64,000 bases of DNA, taken from contig JALPQD010000409.1 of the NCBI GenBank assembly GCA_023101885.1, positions 434,001 to 498,000 on the forward strand, given 5' to 3'. The notes beneath the pieces are model-generated. The model had not been told where the DNA came from and made no database searches. It was given only the letters and a program-made list of their open reading frames with translations. Of this stretch, positions 1 through 11,805 are shown in pieces; position 1 is the first letter of the stretch, and the number at the start of each line of letters is the position of its first letter. The position numbers were made by a program, and so were the translations under genes. Source of the stretch: Typhlomys cinereus. Lineage: Eukaryota; Chordata; Mammalia; Rodentia; Platacanthomyidae.

Positions 1-294
1 TATATTCTAGAGCAGTTATTATATTGTTTTTCTACATCAAATAATCACAAATATCTGGAATGTTGAACTGCCCCCAGGTTTTCAACAAACATTTGTTGAC
101 TCACTGGATATCTGGTCTCCTTCATTTTATTAACTTTGAGACAAAAATGTTGATATTTTCTTAATATTTCTAATTGTGGATAGTTATACTTTAAACATTT
201 GGATTTTTTAAAGCTTCAATTAAAATTATTATTTTATTCATAATTTCATATATTAAACACTATTTATAAAACATATATTCTTCCTAGTCCTGAT

Positions 295-609
295 TGACTC
301 TAATTTTTAATTTTTTTATTATTTATTCAATTGTGCGTGTATGCATGTGTGCGTGTGTGTGTATGTATGTATGTATGTGTGTGTAGAACCACGGACGAAT
401 TCGGGAACCACCATGGATGCCTCCACCTCCTTCTTGTTTACTCTGCCCCGGGATTCACAGGCTCTGCCCTACCAGGACCAGAAACGCAGGCTGCCCCCTC
501 TTCGGCCCCGCATCTATACGTGGGTCTAGGATCCGAACTCAGGACCTTCTGCCTGCAAAGCAGAAGCTTAACCCCTGAGCCACCTCTCCAGCCCCTGACT
601 CTAATTTTT
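295..609 (-). mobile_element. B2-like SINE with target-site duplication
   Basis: Read on the minus strand the body (309-595) starts GGGCTGGAGAGGTGGCTCAG with a tRNA-like A box and a GAGTTCGGATCC B box, and ends in a CA tract and A-rich tail. A 14-base duplication TGACTCTAATTTTT flanks it at 295-308 and 596-609. ORF-like reads inside are chance. Confidence 0.85.
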
Positions 610-858
610 GAAGCAAAAACTTTGTTTCTAGTCTATGTTTTGAAATCTGAAATTTTGCTTCTTCTTGATTAATAAAATAACAATTCTTAATCAGCACCAC
701 CTTCTTTCTTACACATTAATTAAAGTAGTTCCCACCTTGATGATAATGATTTGTGTTCTATAAATGCCATGAGGCTTATTTCAACCCAGTGTGAATTACA
801 GGTATGAACCATTTGGCATAAGAAGTCACATTCACTCCCTTCTGGATTATTCAGTAAT

Positions 859-960
859 TGGGCTGGAGAGATGGATCAGGAGTTAAGACTTTGCCTCACA
901 AGCAGAAGAGCCTGAGTTCAGGTCCTAGGTCTCATACAAAAATACCAGGTGGAAACAATA
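859..960 (+). mobile_element. 5' part of a B2-like SINE
   Basis: Starts GGGCTGGAGAGATGGATCAG and keeps the tRNA-like head with a GAGTTCAGGTCC box, then stops without the CA tail. Similar short words TATTCAGTAATT (about 848-859) and TATTCAATAACT (964-975) may be a decayed target-site duplication. Confidence 0.65.
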
Positions 961-975
961 GACTATTCAATAACT

Positions 976-1740
976 ATTACCATTCTAACAGTATTTAGAG
1001 AATTAAATTATACTTTGGAAAGAGGAAAGATCATCAAGACTTTTCATCACATAATAAATTTCAGATTTATAAATAAAAATAATGAAATATTTTTTCTTTA
1101 TATCCTCATTATCTCATTTGACCACTTTTTTTCCTCAGGTGTGGGAAAGGATTCCAATTTGAATCAAACACCCTAATCTAAATTGCCACCATAAAAAAGT
1201 AATTGAAGATGCACCTTTAAGAGAGGGATTTTGTGGCTAGAGAACACATGGTTGCTAGTGAACACAATATTGGAAGGTTATGTCTCATATGATAGCTACA
1301 GAAAGCATGACTGTACGTGGAAAGTAGTGACAAAAATGCTAACAAAACCAGAGACAGTAACTTTAGAAGACTTGGTTGTCACAAGACAGAGACAAAAAAA
1401 AAAAAGGAAAGAAAGAAAAAAAATTAAGAGAAGTATAGCATTTCACATTAGGACCAATCTAGAAATAGGGTAAAGGAAAACAAATCCAGGAAATCTTTAT
1501 AGAGCAGAGAGAGTCACCAAAAGATATGATCCCTCAGTGAAGAGTTCACCCACACAACTCATGAGGAAGCAATGAGAAATACCATGGAAATCATACTGAC
1601 TGACCAGAATCCGAGGGACTGGCTGGCAGTCTTCTCTATCAGATAAGACAAATGCACTTACCCTAGGGCCAAACAGCCAGCTGTCCCCCAAAAGCTTAGA
1701 ACAATGGACAAAACAGACAAAGAAGCTCAAACTGATTTAA
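976..1740. other. No gene recognised
   Basis: AT-rich sequence with an impure A/G tract around 1390-1430. No splice-flanked exon, RNA gene or named repeat is seen. Confidence 0.4.
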
Positions 1741-3055
1741 AACTTAAGACAAAGACCTGTTAAGACACCTGGAATAAATGACCAGGTTGTATAGCTCTGA
1801 ATCCCACAACATTCTAGGTAAATCTTATCCTCAAGCACTTGAAATCTCTATGTCCTTGCAGAGTTCTGTAACCTATATGCTTACCTCCCTATCCTGATAG
1901 GTACTGGAGTGGGATCAGTCAGAATTGAATCAGGATGGATCAAGGGGGGGGTCTTGGAAAGGCCAAAACCAAGTCAAGTTTATTATGGAATCTAATCCCT
2001 TAAATAACATGAAACAAGGGAATGACATCTATACACTGTATAGAGAGATGATGTAAACAGTGGCAGAGAGACTACACATGCAAGATCAACAATAGGTGGG
2101 GACCATCATCAACAATACATCCCTGCCAATCCTTAGACAGGTTAATATGCCCTAATGGCCCTATTCATTGTGGAGAAAGAATAGGCTACTGATATGTACA
2201 AAGATCAGCAACATAGTAACACAATTACAACGATAGACCTCTATGTCCATCCTTTAGTATGCTAATTAATGTCTACATGGCTTCCAAGGAACAGGAAGAA
2301 ATGCCCTCAATGCCATTTTGAGAAAGGACAAGATCCATGCCTACCCCTTGTAAGAAAGTCAACAGGAGTCAGCCTACAACTATTGCTGGCAACAGGAAGC
2401 ACACTGCAACTGAGACCTCGAGGAATGCCCTTGGCATCTGTCTTCTAGAAACGGGTGTCCTGAGCTTTAGTGTTCCTTACAGTCCTTACTCTTTCTTTTA
2501 AAAAGTTTTATTCTTCCATTAATGTCCTGTTTTTCTAAAATAGCATCAGTTTTTTTTCCTCTATTTTCATATCTCTGCATCAATATGTGTCTCATTCCTT
2601 CAAGGCTCAGGGAACATCATAGAAGGGGGAGTCATAAGACTGTAAGAGTCCAAAGTGAGGCAAGGATGCAGCCAGACAGTATCTTCTGAATATGAATTCA
2701 CTGCAGCTCTGGATATTTCCACAAGACCTTCATGGAAATTGTCCTATCAACATCTTACAATGGAAAGGGAAAGAGCTCAAGACATTCCACATCTCCCTGA
2801 TAGATTGATGAGGACTAATGCATGCCAATGGGGAGGAAATGGAAGATGCTTTCCTTGAAGGTATACCCACTGATATATCATTCATGTTCCATGAAATTCA
2901 ATGAACCACACATGTGAAAAAAACTTAAAAATAGGAGAAGAAAAAGTGTTGTAATGGGAAGATATGGGGGGAGTGAGATTGGAGATTAACGTGTGAAAAA
3001 ATCATAAATTCACTACATTCATGTATAAAACACTAAAAGAATAAAAATCCTCAGT
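1741..3055 (+). mobile_element. Old L1 3' region
   Basis: The segment resembles other L1 3' ends in the window: the CTCAGGGAACATCATAGAAG stretch near 2606, the TGTAATGGGAAGATATGGGG stretch near 2950, the CATAAATTCACTACATTCAT stretch near 3004 and a final AGAATAAAAA. It is too diverged to show ORF2. The left limit is approximate. Confidence 0.5.
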
Positions 3056-4860
3056 TATTTCTAAAATTTTTCTGGTGATGAGAGTGTTTTATTACAATAT
3101 TTATGGGTTTTTTTCTAATCTCCCAAAATATCTCCAGAGCAATAAATGTAAAAGAAACAACTTATACATAGCAATCCCATTTTAATTAGGCCTTTACTTA
3201 TATTGAGATGACTCCTGATAGTCCCCCAACAGAACTTCAGAAGGGGACTGCTTTTCAAAGCAACCAAACTATGTGATCAAAGGGTTGAAGCTTTCAATCC
3301 TACTCCCTCTAGAAAGGGAAAAGAGCCGAAAACTGGGTTCAAACATAGCAAATAATGTTTACTTAAATAAACCTACATTATGGAATGTCTATGAAAATGC
3401 CTAAATTCAACAGGACTTTTCAAGCCAAGCATAAGTTTGACTATAGCTATTAATACAATAGATTTGTGCAACCGGATATAAGCCCCAAAACTCTTATTTC
3501 ATTGTTGGTTTAAGATGCATCAAGTCATAAGAGGAGAAGGGAGAAGTGGTTGAAGAGTATTGCCATTTGTTTCCAGTTCCCCTTAAAAATGAAGAAACAC
3601 AGACTGAAGAACTGAGTCACCTGATTGTGTAGAAGGAGAAAATATTCCTCTCAGCAGGATAGAAGCAAATAAGTTCAGAGACCTCATCCATCTCCAAAGC
3701 ATGCTAATTGCATTCTAGTTAAGACCACTACCAATCGTGTTCTAGTCTCTTGTTTTCTAACACTCCTTTGGCTTTTCTAGTTTTCTTGTTTATTCTGGCA
3801 TACCTTTAATAAAAAATGCTGAAAGGGTGGAACAAAATCAAACAGAATAGTATACTGAAATAAAATAAAATATCAAATGAAATTATCTGGCAGGGAAAAT
3901 GGGAAATCAGATCATAAGGATAATTAGGTGTAGTCTCAAGTCAGAAGTGTAGATATGTGTTAAGTGTCTAAGCCTGATTATGGGAAAAATACAGAAAATA
4001 GCTATGGAGACAATGACAGTTCCCAAGGGTTGAAAATAACAGTATACAGAATGCTTTGCAGTGTAAAGAAATATTGTTTTGTTTTTACTTAACTAAACTC
4101 TTCTATACGAAAGATTATTTACTTCTCAGTTTAGATAATTATAAATTTCTTCTAAGATTTTTTAGGAGATTGTTTAGTCACTGGGATTATACCCAGATTC
4201 TAGGAATTGCCAAAGGCAAGATCTTAAAAGAGGGAGAAATATCTTATTATTGCCTATACACTTGTTATCTCCACACATGAACTACAAGCTCTCAGTGAAT
4301 ACTCTTCCAGGTCTTTGAAGCTAAATTTATCCTGCTAGTTGTTTTCATATGAGGATTCATCTAGAAAAAAACTAGTTCAATATAACTGGTGGTAGAACAG
4401 TTTGATTATGTGACCTTGAGTCCTTTCCTTCTCTCCTAATGGTTTTGCTTTAGTATGTAACAGTAACAGTTAAGTTTCAGGATAGTGCTGTATATTTCTT
4501 CACCCAGTTTACAATTCAGTGCTCTCTGTTTTTCTTCTTGTGTACAACTCATATACTTTCCCACTGATTCTTTTTCTCCTTTTTTCTCTTTTTTTCCTAG
4601 ATCTTTTCTCTTCTTTATCTTCTCTTTTAACATTATAATCACCTTATGGTTTCCCCCCAAGTTACTTTTGAAACCTCAATTTCTTTCAAAGGTGAACTAA
4701 TATTAATCCCTTCTCTCATGTATTCTAATACATGCCATGCCACCCTTGTTCATTTATTTTCCAAAGTTATTGAAGTTCATCATTCCCCTGTTGTTAATTG
4801 AATAGCACGATATTTCCATATTAAGCAAAAACAACATCTATGGTTGCTCCTCAGCTTCCA
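3056..4860. other. No gene recognised
   Basis: AT-rich intergenic DNA. The reads at 4056-4280 and 4436-4700 have no domain or splice context and come from low-complexity AT/TC sequence. Nothing else is supported. Confidence 0.4.
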
Positions 4861-5502
4861 TCTTCTCTGGGAGTAATGTAGAAAATGAACCAGGTGCTCT
4901 GGGCTCCTGCACTAGAGATCTAAATGACAACCTAGCCCCACTCAAACAGTATAAAGACTTTAACTGAAACAACATGAGTGATAGTTTAAAAAAAAAAAAA
5001 CCAGGCAATGAAATGACCCAAGATACACAAATCTTGACAAAGTATTATGAGAAACATGAAGAATGAAAGCACATAACTCCCCCCAAAATTACCAGTCCTG
5101 TAGTAATGCCCTCTAGTAAAAGTGCATTAGAAGAAACCCCAAAGAAACTCCAAGAATGATTACAAACACGTTCAAGGGAAGAAAAAGGATGCAAACTCTT
5201 TAATAAACACAAACAGTTGAATGAAATAAGGAAATCGATAAAAAATACAAGAAATTCAGAAAAGATCTATAAAGACCAAGAAAACCCAAAATAAAATATT
5301 GAACATGAAAAATGCAACAAGCTCAAACAAAAAACTCCATGGAAACACTCATTAGTACAACAAGTCAAGGAAACAATGGAAAAACTGAGTCTGAAGGAGT
5401 TGGAACATTCCAACAAAGACAATAAATCAATAAAAAAATGTGAGTAGAACTTTGAAGACATTTAGGGCTCAATGAACTGATTCAATTAAGAATTATAGGA
5501 CA
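4860..5502 (+). mobile_element. Old L1 5' UTR/ORF1 fragment
   Basis: The stretch TCACCAG/TTACCAGTCC...GAAACTCCAAGAATGAT and the A-rich purine sequence that follows match the style of a diverged L1 ORF1 N-terminus; a sister fragment is at 35141-35700. It is cut at 5503 by the 5' end of a younger L1. Confidence 0.5.
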
Positions 5503-5873
5503 GCTCGGGATGCTCACACGGTCCAGCCAGGCCTCAGCACGACCTAGGTAAGCTCCACCCCCGCCCACCCCCAGAACCCCAGGCAGCCCAAGGGACCCAG
5601 CTCCTCCCACCATCCAGCTGGAGCCGCGCAGGGTGTGGGAGGAGGAACCCCCCCTCGCCTGGCCCCGCCCCAGCTCCCCCAGGTTAAATAGCGACCAGCC
5701 AACGCCCCATCCTCCCTTCCCCCACTCCGCCGCCAGGGACACCCGCGGTCCAGCCTGGACTCACCTCAACCTAGCTAAGCTCCGTCCCTGCCCACCCCCA
5801 GAACTCTAAGCCAAATAATTCAGTTTAGTGAAAAATGCACAGAAATTGAAAGAAGATCATAAGAGTTAAAACA
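5503..5873 (+). promoter_or_regulatory. L1-A 5' UTR promoter, about one and a half monomers
   Basis: GC-rich DNA in AT-rich surroundings. The units CGGTCCAGCC...CCTAGGTAAGCTCC and CGGTCCAGCC...CCTAGCTAAGCTCC repeat about 220 bases apart, as in rodent L1 monomer promoters. GC boxes (CCCCGCCCC) precede a TTAAATA word. It joins the ORF1 leader at CCAAATAATTCAG. Confidence 0.75.
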
Positions 5874-6936
5874 ATGCCAAAGTCAAAGTGCAAATCCATG
5901 AGAAACAACACTCAAGTAAACAAATCTCCCACTGAAGGAGATCCCATAATGTTAGACTCCAACCAGAACAAACCCACGGAAAATGGCCATGAAAGCCTGA
6001 CCAAGGATAACGATTTTCAAAATATGATCATTACCATGTTCAATACTATGAAAGAGGAAATACGGGAGGAATTAAATAATCGAATCAATCGCTTTGAAGA
6101 GGAGCACAACAGACACTTGGAGGAGTTGAGAAAAACAGTGCAAGAAACAAAAACTGGCATAGAGCAATTAAAACAGACTCAAGTAGAGTTTAAAACTGAG
6201 CTACAAGACAAGTTATCTTCAACCCAGAACTCCACAGAGAGTCTTATCAGCAGAACTAACCAAGCAGAAAACAGAATTTCAGACCTTGAAGATAAAGTAA
6301 GAGTATTAACCAGCTCAATGGAAGAGGTTGTTAAAGCCAAAAAGATACTTGAGGGAAATATCCAAGAGATAAGGGACACCCTGAAGAAGCCTAACATGCA
6401 TATTCATGGAATACCAGAGCAAGAATCTCAAAATAACACCCCTGAGGAAATTTTTCAAACGATCATCAAGGAAAGCTTTCCTCATCTAAAAAAAGAGAGG
6501 CCCATCCATATACAAGAGGCGTTCCACACCCCCAAACAGATAGGACCAAAACAGAAGCTCGCCAAGGCAAACAATAGTTAAAACACTCCACATTCAAGAT
6601 AAAAAACTGGTGCTGAGAGCTTCAAGGGAGAAAAAACAAGTCACTTTTAAAGGTAAACCTATTAAAATAACAAATGAATTCTCAGTCGAAATAGTAAAAG
6701 CAAGAAGAGCTTAGAGAGACATACTTCAAGTATTGAATGAGAAAAAATGTCAACCCAGGCTGATTTACCTTGCAAAACTATCCGTCATGATCGAGGGAGA
6801 AAGAAAAATCTTCCAGCACAAAGACAACTTGAAGGGATACATGGCCACCAAACCAGGCCTTCAAAAAATGCTAGAAATGATACTCAAGCGTGAAGAAAAA
6901 AACAGGCATATCCAGGAGAACAGAAGGCAAGTATAA
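5874..6936 (+). pseudogene. L1-A ORF1 (RNA-binding chaperone), broken
   Basis: Starts MPKSKCKSM. ORF1 proteins form trimers through a coiled coil and bind L1 RNA with an RRM and a C-terminal domain. The coiled-coil part (about residues 60-160) and the start of the RRM are open to 6581. Then a frame change near 6530-6560 and a TAG near 6712 interrupt it, and the C-terminal frame resumes at 6733-6936. Compared with the L1 copy at 38335, these are an inserted base and point changes. Confidence 0.85.
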
Positions 6937-6985
6937 CATCATTAAAAGCGAAGCAATATACTTATAAAAGCTACTAACATAATAA

Positions 6986-9900
6986 ATGTCTGGAATTAAC
7001 AATAGTTTCTTCATTATAACACTAAATGTTAATGGAATTAACTCACCGATCAAGAGACACAGATTACAAACTTGGATTAAAAATCACAATCCATCAATCT
7101 GCTGCCTACAGGCAACCCATCTCACCACAAAAGATAGGCACGCTCAAAAATAAAAGGCTGATCAACAATTCTACAAGCTAATGGAAGCAGAAAACAGGCA
7201 GGGGTAGCCATTATGCTATCAGACAAAGTGGATTTCAAACCAAAGAAAATTATAAGAGACACGGATGGATACTACATTTTAGTCACAGGTACAATTCACC
7301 AGGAAGACTTCACAATACTGAACATATATGCACCCAATACGGGTCCCTCCACATTCATTAAGAAAACCCTACAGCGTCTAAAGCAAGAAATCAATCCCCA
7401 AACGATAATTCTTGGGGACTTCAACACCGCCCTGTCAACATGGGATAGATCAACAGGTCAAAAGCTTAACAGAGACACTATGGAACTTAATCAAACCCTG
7501 AAAGAAATGGACCTTACAGATCTCTATCGAACTTTTCACCCACACACCAAAGAATACACATTTTTCTCAGCAGCACACGGAACTTTCTCCAAAATAGATC
7601 ACATATTGGGCCACAAAATGAATCTACACATATACAAGAAAGTTGAAATTCTAACCTGTGCCCTATCAGACCATCACGGCCTAAAGCTGGACATCCACAA
7701 CACATCAAACAAGAGAAAATACACTAACTCCTGGAAACTTAACACTATGATGCTGAATGAGAACTGGATTCAGGAAGAAATTAAAAAGGAAATTCAAGAT
7801 TTCCTGAAAGTGAATGATAACGAAAATACAACTTACCAAAATCTCTGGGACACAATGAAAGCTGTTCTAAGAGGTAAGTTCATAGCTCTTAATGCCTACG
7901 TCAAAAAATGGAAACGTCAGAAATAAACAACTTAACAATGCAGCTTAAAGCTTTAGAGAAGCTAGAGCAATCTGATCCCAAAAGTAGTAGAAGAGAGGAG
8001 ATTAGCAAAATAAGGGGAGAAATATCTGAAATCGAGATTAAGAAAACAATAGAAAAAATCAACCAGTCAAAAAGCTGGTTCTTTGAAAAATTCAATAAGA
8101 TTGATACACCCCTAGCGAAACTAACCAAAAGCAAGAGAGAGAAAACCCAAATTAACAAAATTAGAAATGAACATGGAGTTATCACTACTGATACCCAAGA
8201 AATCCAGAGAATTATAACATCATATTTCAAAAACTTATACTCTGTGAAGTTTGACAACACAAAAGAGATGGATGAATTTCTAAGTAAACACAACTTACCT
8301 AAATTGAATCAGGAAGTTGTGAATTATTTAAATAGTCCTATAACATATAAGGAACTTGAGGAAGTAATCTCGAATCTTCCCACTAAAAAATGTCCTGGAC
8401 CAGATGGATTCAGCACAGAGTTCTACCAGACATTTAAGGAGTTAATAACACCAATACTCCTTAAACTGTTCCATCAAATAGCAAAGGAAGGAACACTACC
8501 AAATTCCTTCTATGAAGCTAATATCGTTTTAATCCCAAAACCTAATAAAGATTCGCTTAAAAAAGAAAACTATAGGCCGATCTCCCTGATGAACACAGAC
8601 ACAAAGATTCTCAACAAAGTCTTAGCAAATCGGATTCAAAAACATATTAAAAAGATCATTCATGGGGACCAAGTAGGCTTCATCCCCGGCACACAAGGTT
8701 GGTTCAACATACGCAAATCAATAAATGTAATTCATCATGTAAACCAGTCCAAAGTCCAAGACCACATGATACTCTCGATAGATGCAGAAAAAGCTTTTGA
8801 CAAGATCCAACAGCCTTTTATGATCAAAACGCTAGAGACAGTAGGAATGGAAGGAACCTTTATCAATATAATAAAAGCTATATACAACAAGCCCACAGCA
8901 AGGATTATGCTCAATGGGGAACAATTGGAAGCATTCCCACTTCGATCAGGAACTAGACAAGGCTGTCCACTCTCACCACTTCTATTCAATATTGTACTTG
9001 AAGTCTTAGCTGAAGCCATAAGACAAGAAAGGGACATAAGAGGGATTCAAATCGGCAAGGAAGAAGTCAAGCTATCCCTATTTGCAGATGACATGATCTT
9101 ATACCTGAGTGATCCCAAAAAACTCCACCAGGAAGCTCCTGGAACTAATTGAGAAGTTCAGCAGGGTGGCAGGATACAAAATAAATGTGCAAAAATCAGA
9201 GGCCTTCCTATATGCCCAGAATGAAAGAAGTGAAAAAGCCTTGAGAGAAACAATACCATTTATTATAGCCCCTAAAAAAATGAAATACCTTGGTATAAAC
9301 CTAACTAAGGAGGTAAAAGACCTTTACAATGAAAACTTTAAAAGACTAAAGAAAGAAATAGCCGAAGACACCAGAAGGTGGAAAGACCTCCCTTGTTCCT
9401 GGATTGGCAGAATCAACATCGTAAAAATGACCATCCTACCAAAGGCAATATACAGATTCAATGCTATACCAATCAAAATCCCAAAGCAATTCTTCAAAGA
9501 AGTTGACCAAACAATCTCAAAGTTCATATGGAGGCACAAAAGACCCAGGATAGCAAAAACAATCCTGAGTAACAAAAACCAGCTGGAGGTATAACCATAC
9601 CAAACCTTAGTCTATACTACAAATCCATAGTTGTAAAGACAGCCTGATACTGGCTCCCAAATAGACACACAGATCAATGGATGAGGATTGAAGACCCAGA
9701 TATAAGCCCACAAAGTTACAGCCATTTGGTCTTTGACAAAGGGGCCCAAAGAATCCAATGGAAAAAGAACAGCATCTTCAACAAATGGTGCTGGCAAAAC
9801 TGGATCTCCACATGCAGAAGATTAAAGCTGGACCCGTACTTGTCACCATGTACAAGACTTAATTCCAAATGGATCAAGGACCTTGATATCAGGCCAGAGA

Positions 9901-10808
9901 CTATAAAAACCATAGTTGAAAGGATAGGGAACTCCCTCGAGCTGATTGGACTAGGCCAACAGTTCCTAAACAGACATCCAATGGCACAGTCACTGCTACC
10001 AACTCTTAACAGTTGGGATCTTGTGAAATTAAAGAGCTTCTGTTCAGATAAAGAGATTGTAACGCGAGCTCAAAGGCAACCCACAGAATGGGAGAAAATC
10101 TTCACTAACCACATATCTGATAGAGCTCTATTGTCCAGAGTGCACAAAGAACTTAGAAAACTAAACACCAAGGAAACCAATGGCCCAATTAAAAAATGGG
10201 CCCTGGAACTTCAAAGAAACTTTACCAGGGATGAAATTAAAATGTCTAACAAATATCTGAAAAAATGCTCCACTTCTTTAGCCATCAGGGAAATGCAAAT
10301 CAAAACTTCCCTGAGATATCATCTCACCCCGGTCAGGATGGCAAAAATCCACAATACTAACAACGACAAATGCTGGAGAGGATGTGGAGAGAGGGGAACT
10401 CTCCTACATTGCTGGTGGGAATGCAGGCTCATACAGCCACTCTGGCGAGCCGTCTGGAGATTCTTAAAGAAATTAAAGATTGAAATGCCATATGACCCTG
10501 CTATTCCACTTTTGGGAATAACCCCCCATACAGCAGAGGTTCGCCTCGATAGCACAAGCATGACCATGTTCATAGCAGCACTGTTTACAATAGCAAAGTC
10601 ATGGAATCAGCCCAAATGTCCAACAGTTGACGAGTGGATAAGGAAACTGTGGTACATCTATACAATGGAGTACTACTCAGCCATCAAAAATGATGAATTA
10701 CTGGAATTTGCTGGGAAATGGATGTCATTAGAAACAATTGTATTAAGTGAAGTATCCCAGACCCAGAAAATTAAGCGCCGTATGTACTCCCTAATAGGTG
10801 GCTCCTAG
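6986..10808 (+). pseudogene. L1-A ORF2 (endonuclease-reverse transcriptase), broken
   Basis: The endonuclease part begins at 6986 but meets a 1-base loss near 7147 and a TGA just after. It is open at 7213-7926, shifts at about 7905 (one A lost in an A run), runs to 9152, shifts near 9120 (one A gained), and shifts again near 9580; the last open part is 9681-10808. The RT catalytic motif FADD is kept at 9080-9091. The C-terminal zinc-knuckle-like CX3CX7HX4C is present near 10370-10430. Most breaks are slips in homopolymers. Confidence 0.88.
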
Positions 10809-11805
10809 TACCAAACCCACCCAGCCCACCTAGAGACAGGAATTCCAAGGATTATGAACAGGAGGGATGGGGTAGGAGGGCCACACCAGAAAGAAGGAGA
10901 GAAGGGACCATGTTACAGCAGGGAAAATAGGCCTCCACCAAGGACCCAAATAAGTAATGAGACATCTGATTAAGTTCACAGACTCTTGTTCCTGATCATT
11001 TACTACTGAGGGGGAGTGATCTCACCAGAAGAGGAGGGCATATAGTCTGGCAGATAAAAAGTAACAATTTTGCAAATGGGTGATAGACCCCTCCCTCACT
11101 GTGGTTTCCCACTTTTATTACATCTACCTTGAATGTGCTTTTATCACAAGACTCTAACAGCTTTGTCTCTGGCCAGGGGGTAACATACAATGCCCACCAG
11201 GATGGAGTGAAGGGCATTGCAGGAGCAGCAATACTGCAAAAGAAAATCAACAAACCACAATCCAGAACTTCAGAGACTCTATATCAACCACCTAGAACTA
11301 GGCCAGCTTAGTCTCTCCCCATCTTGAAGCTCAGGGAAATTTGCGGAAGAGGGGGCGGTAAGAGTGTAAGAGCATAAGGATGGGAGGAGCAATGATATGT
11401 AAGATACTCTATACTAGTTAGGGCTGAAGCAATCATAATTGGACTTTGCATGCCCTGCGCATTGTCCAACACACTGTTGACCTCACAAAGTCTAGCACCT
11501 GCTAAAGGCACCAAGATCCTTGGAGGCAAAGAATTGGCAGCCACAGCAGTGTTCCTATACCTAAGGGGAACACGGGAAAGGGTTCGGCAAAGGCCACTGG
11601 GTCCTTGTACGTCATCGGAGAGGAGGGCCCAGAGGAAAATCAGTCATGCACAAGAAAGGACTCTCTGGGAATTGGGGTGGGAGGCACTGGGGGATGGGGA
11701 GGGAGAGGGGTGGGGAGGGGGAGTAGGGGGTACGGGGGGAGGAGGAGGGAGGGAGGGAACTGGTGTACCTAATAAGTTTGTATGAGCTGAAATAAAAAAA
11801 AAAAG

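Larger units (their letters stand above)
5503..11805 (+). mobile_element. Full-length but degraded L1 (L1-A)
   Basis: Has all parts in order: GC-rich monomer-type 5' UTR (5503-5873), ORF1, ORF2 starting at 6986, 3' UTR (10809-11790) with a G-rich run and an A tail at about 11790-11802. Autonomous non-LTR retrotransposon; it copies itself by target-primed reverse transcription. Both ORFs carry several breaks, so this copy is inactive. Its A tail is followed at once by the truncated L1-B. Confidence 0.9.
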
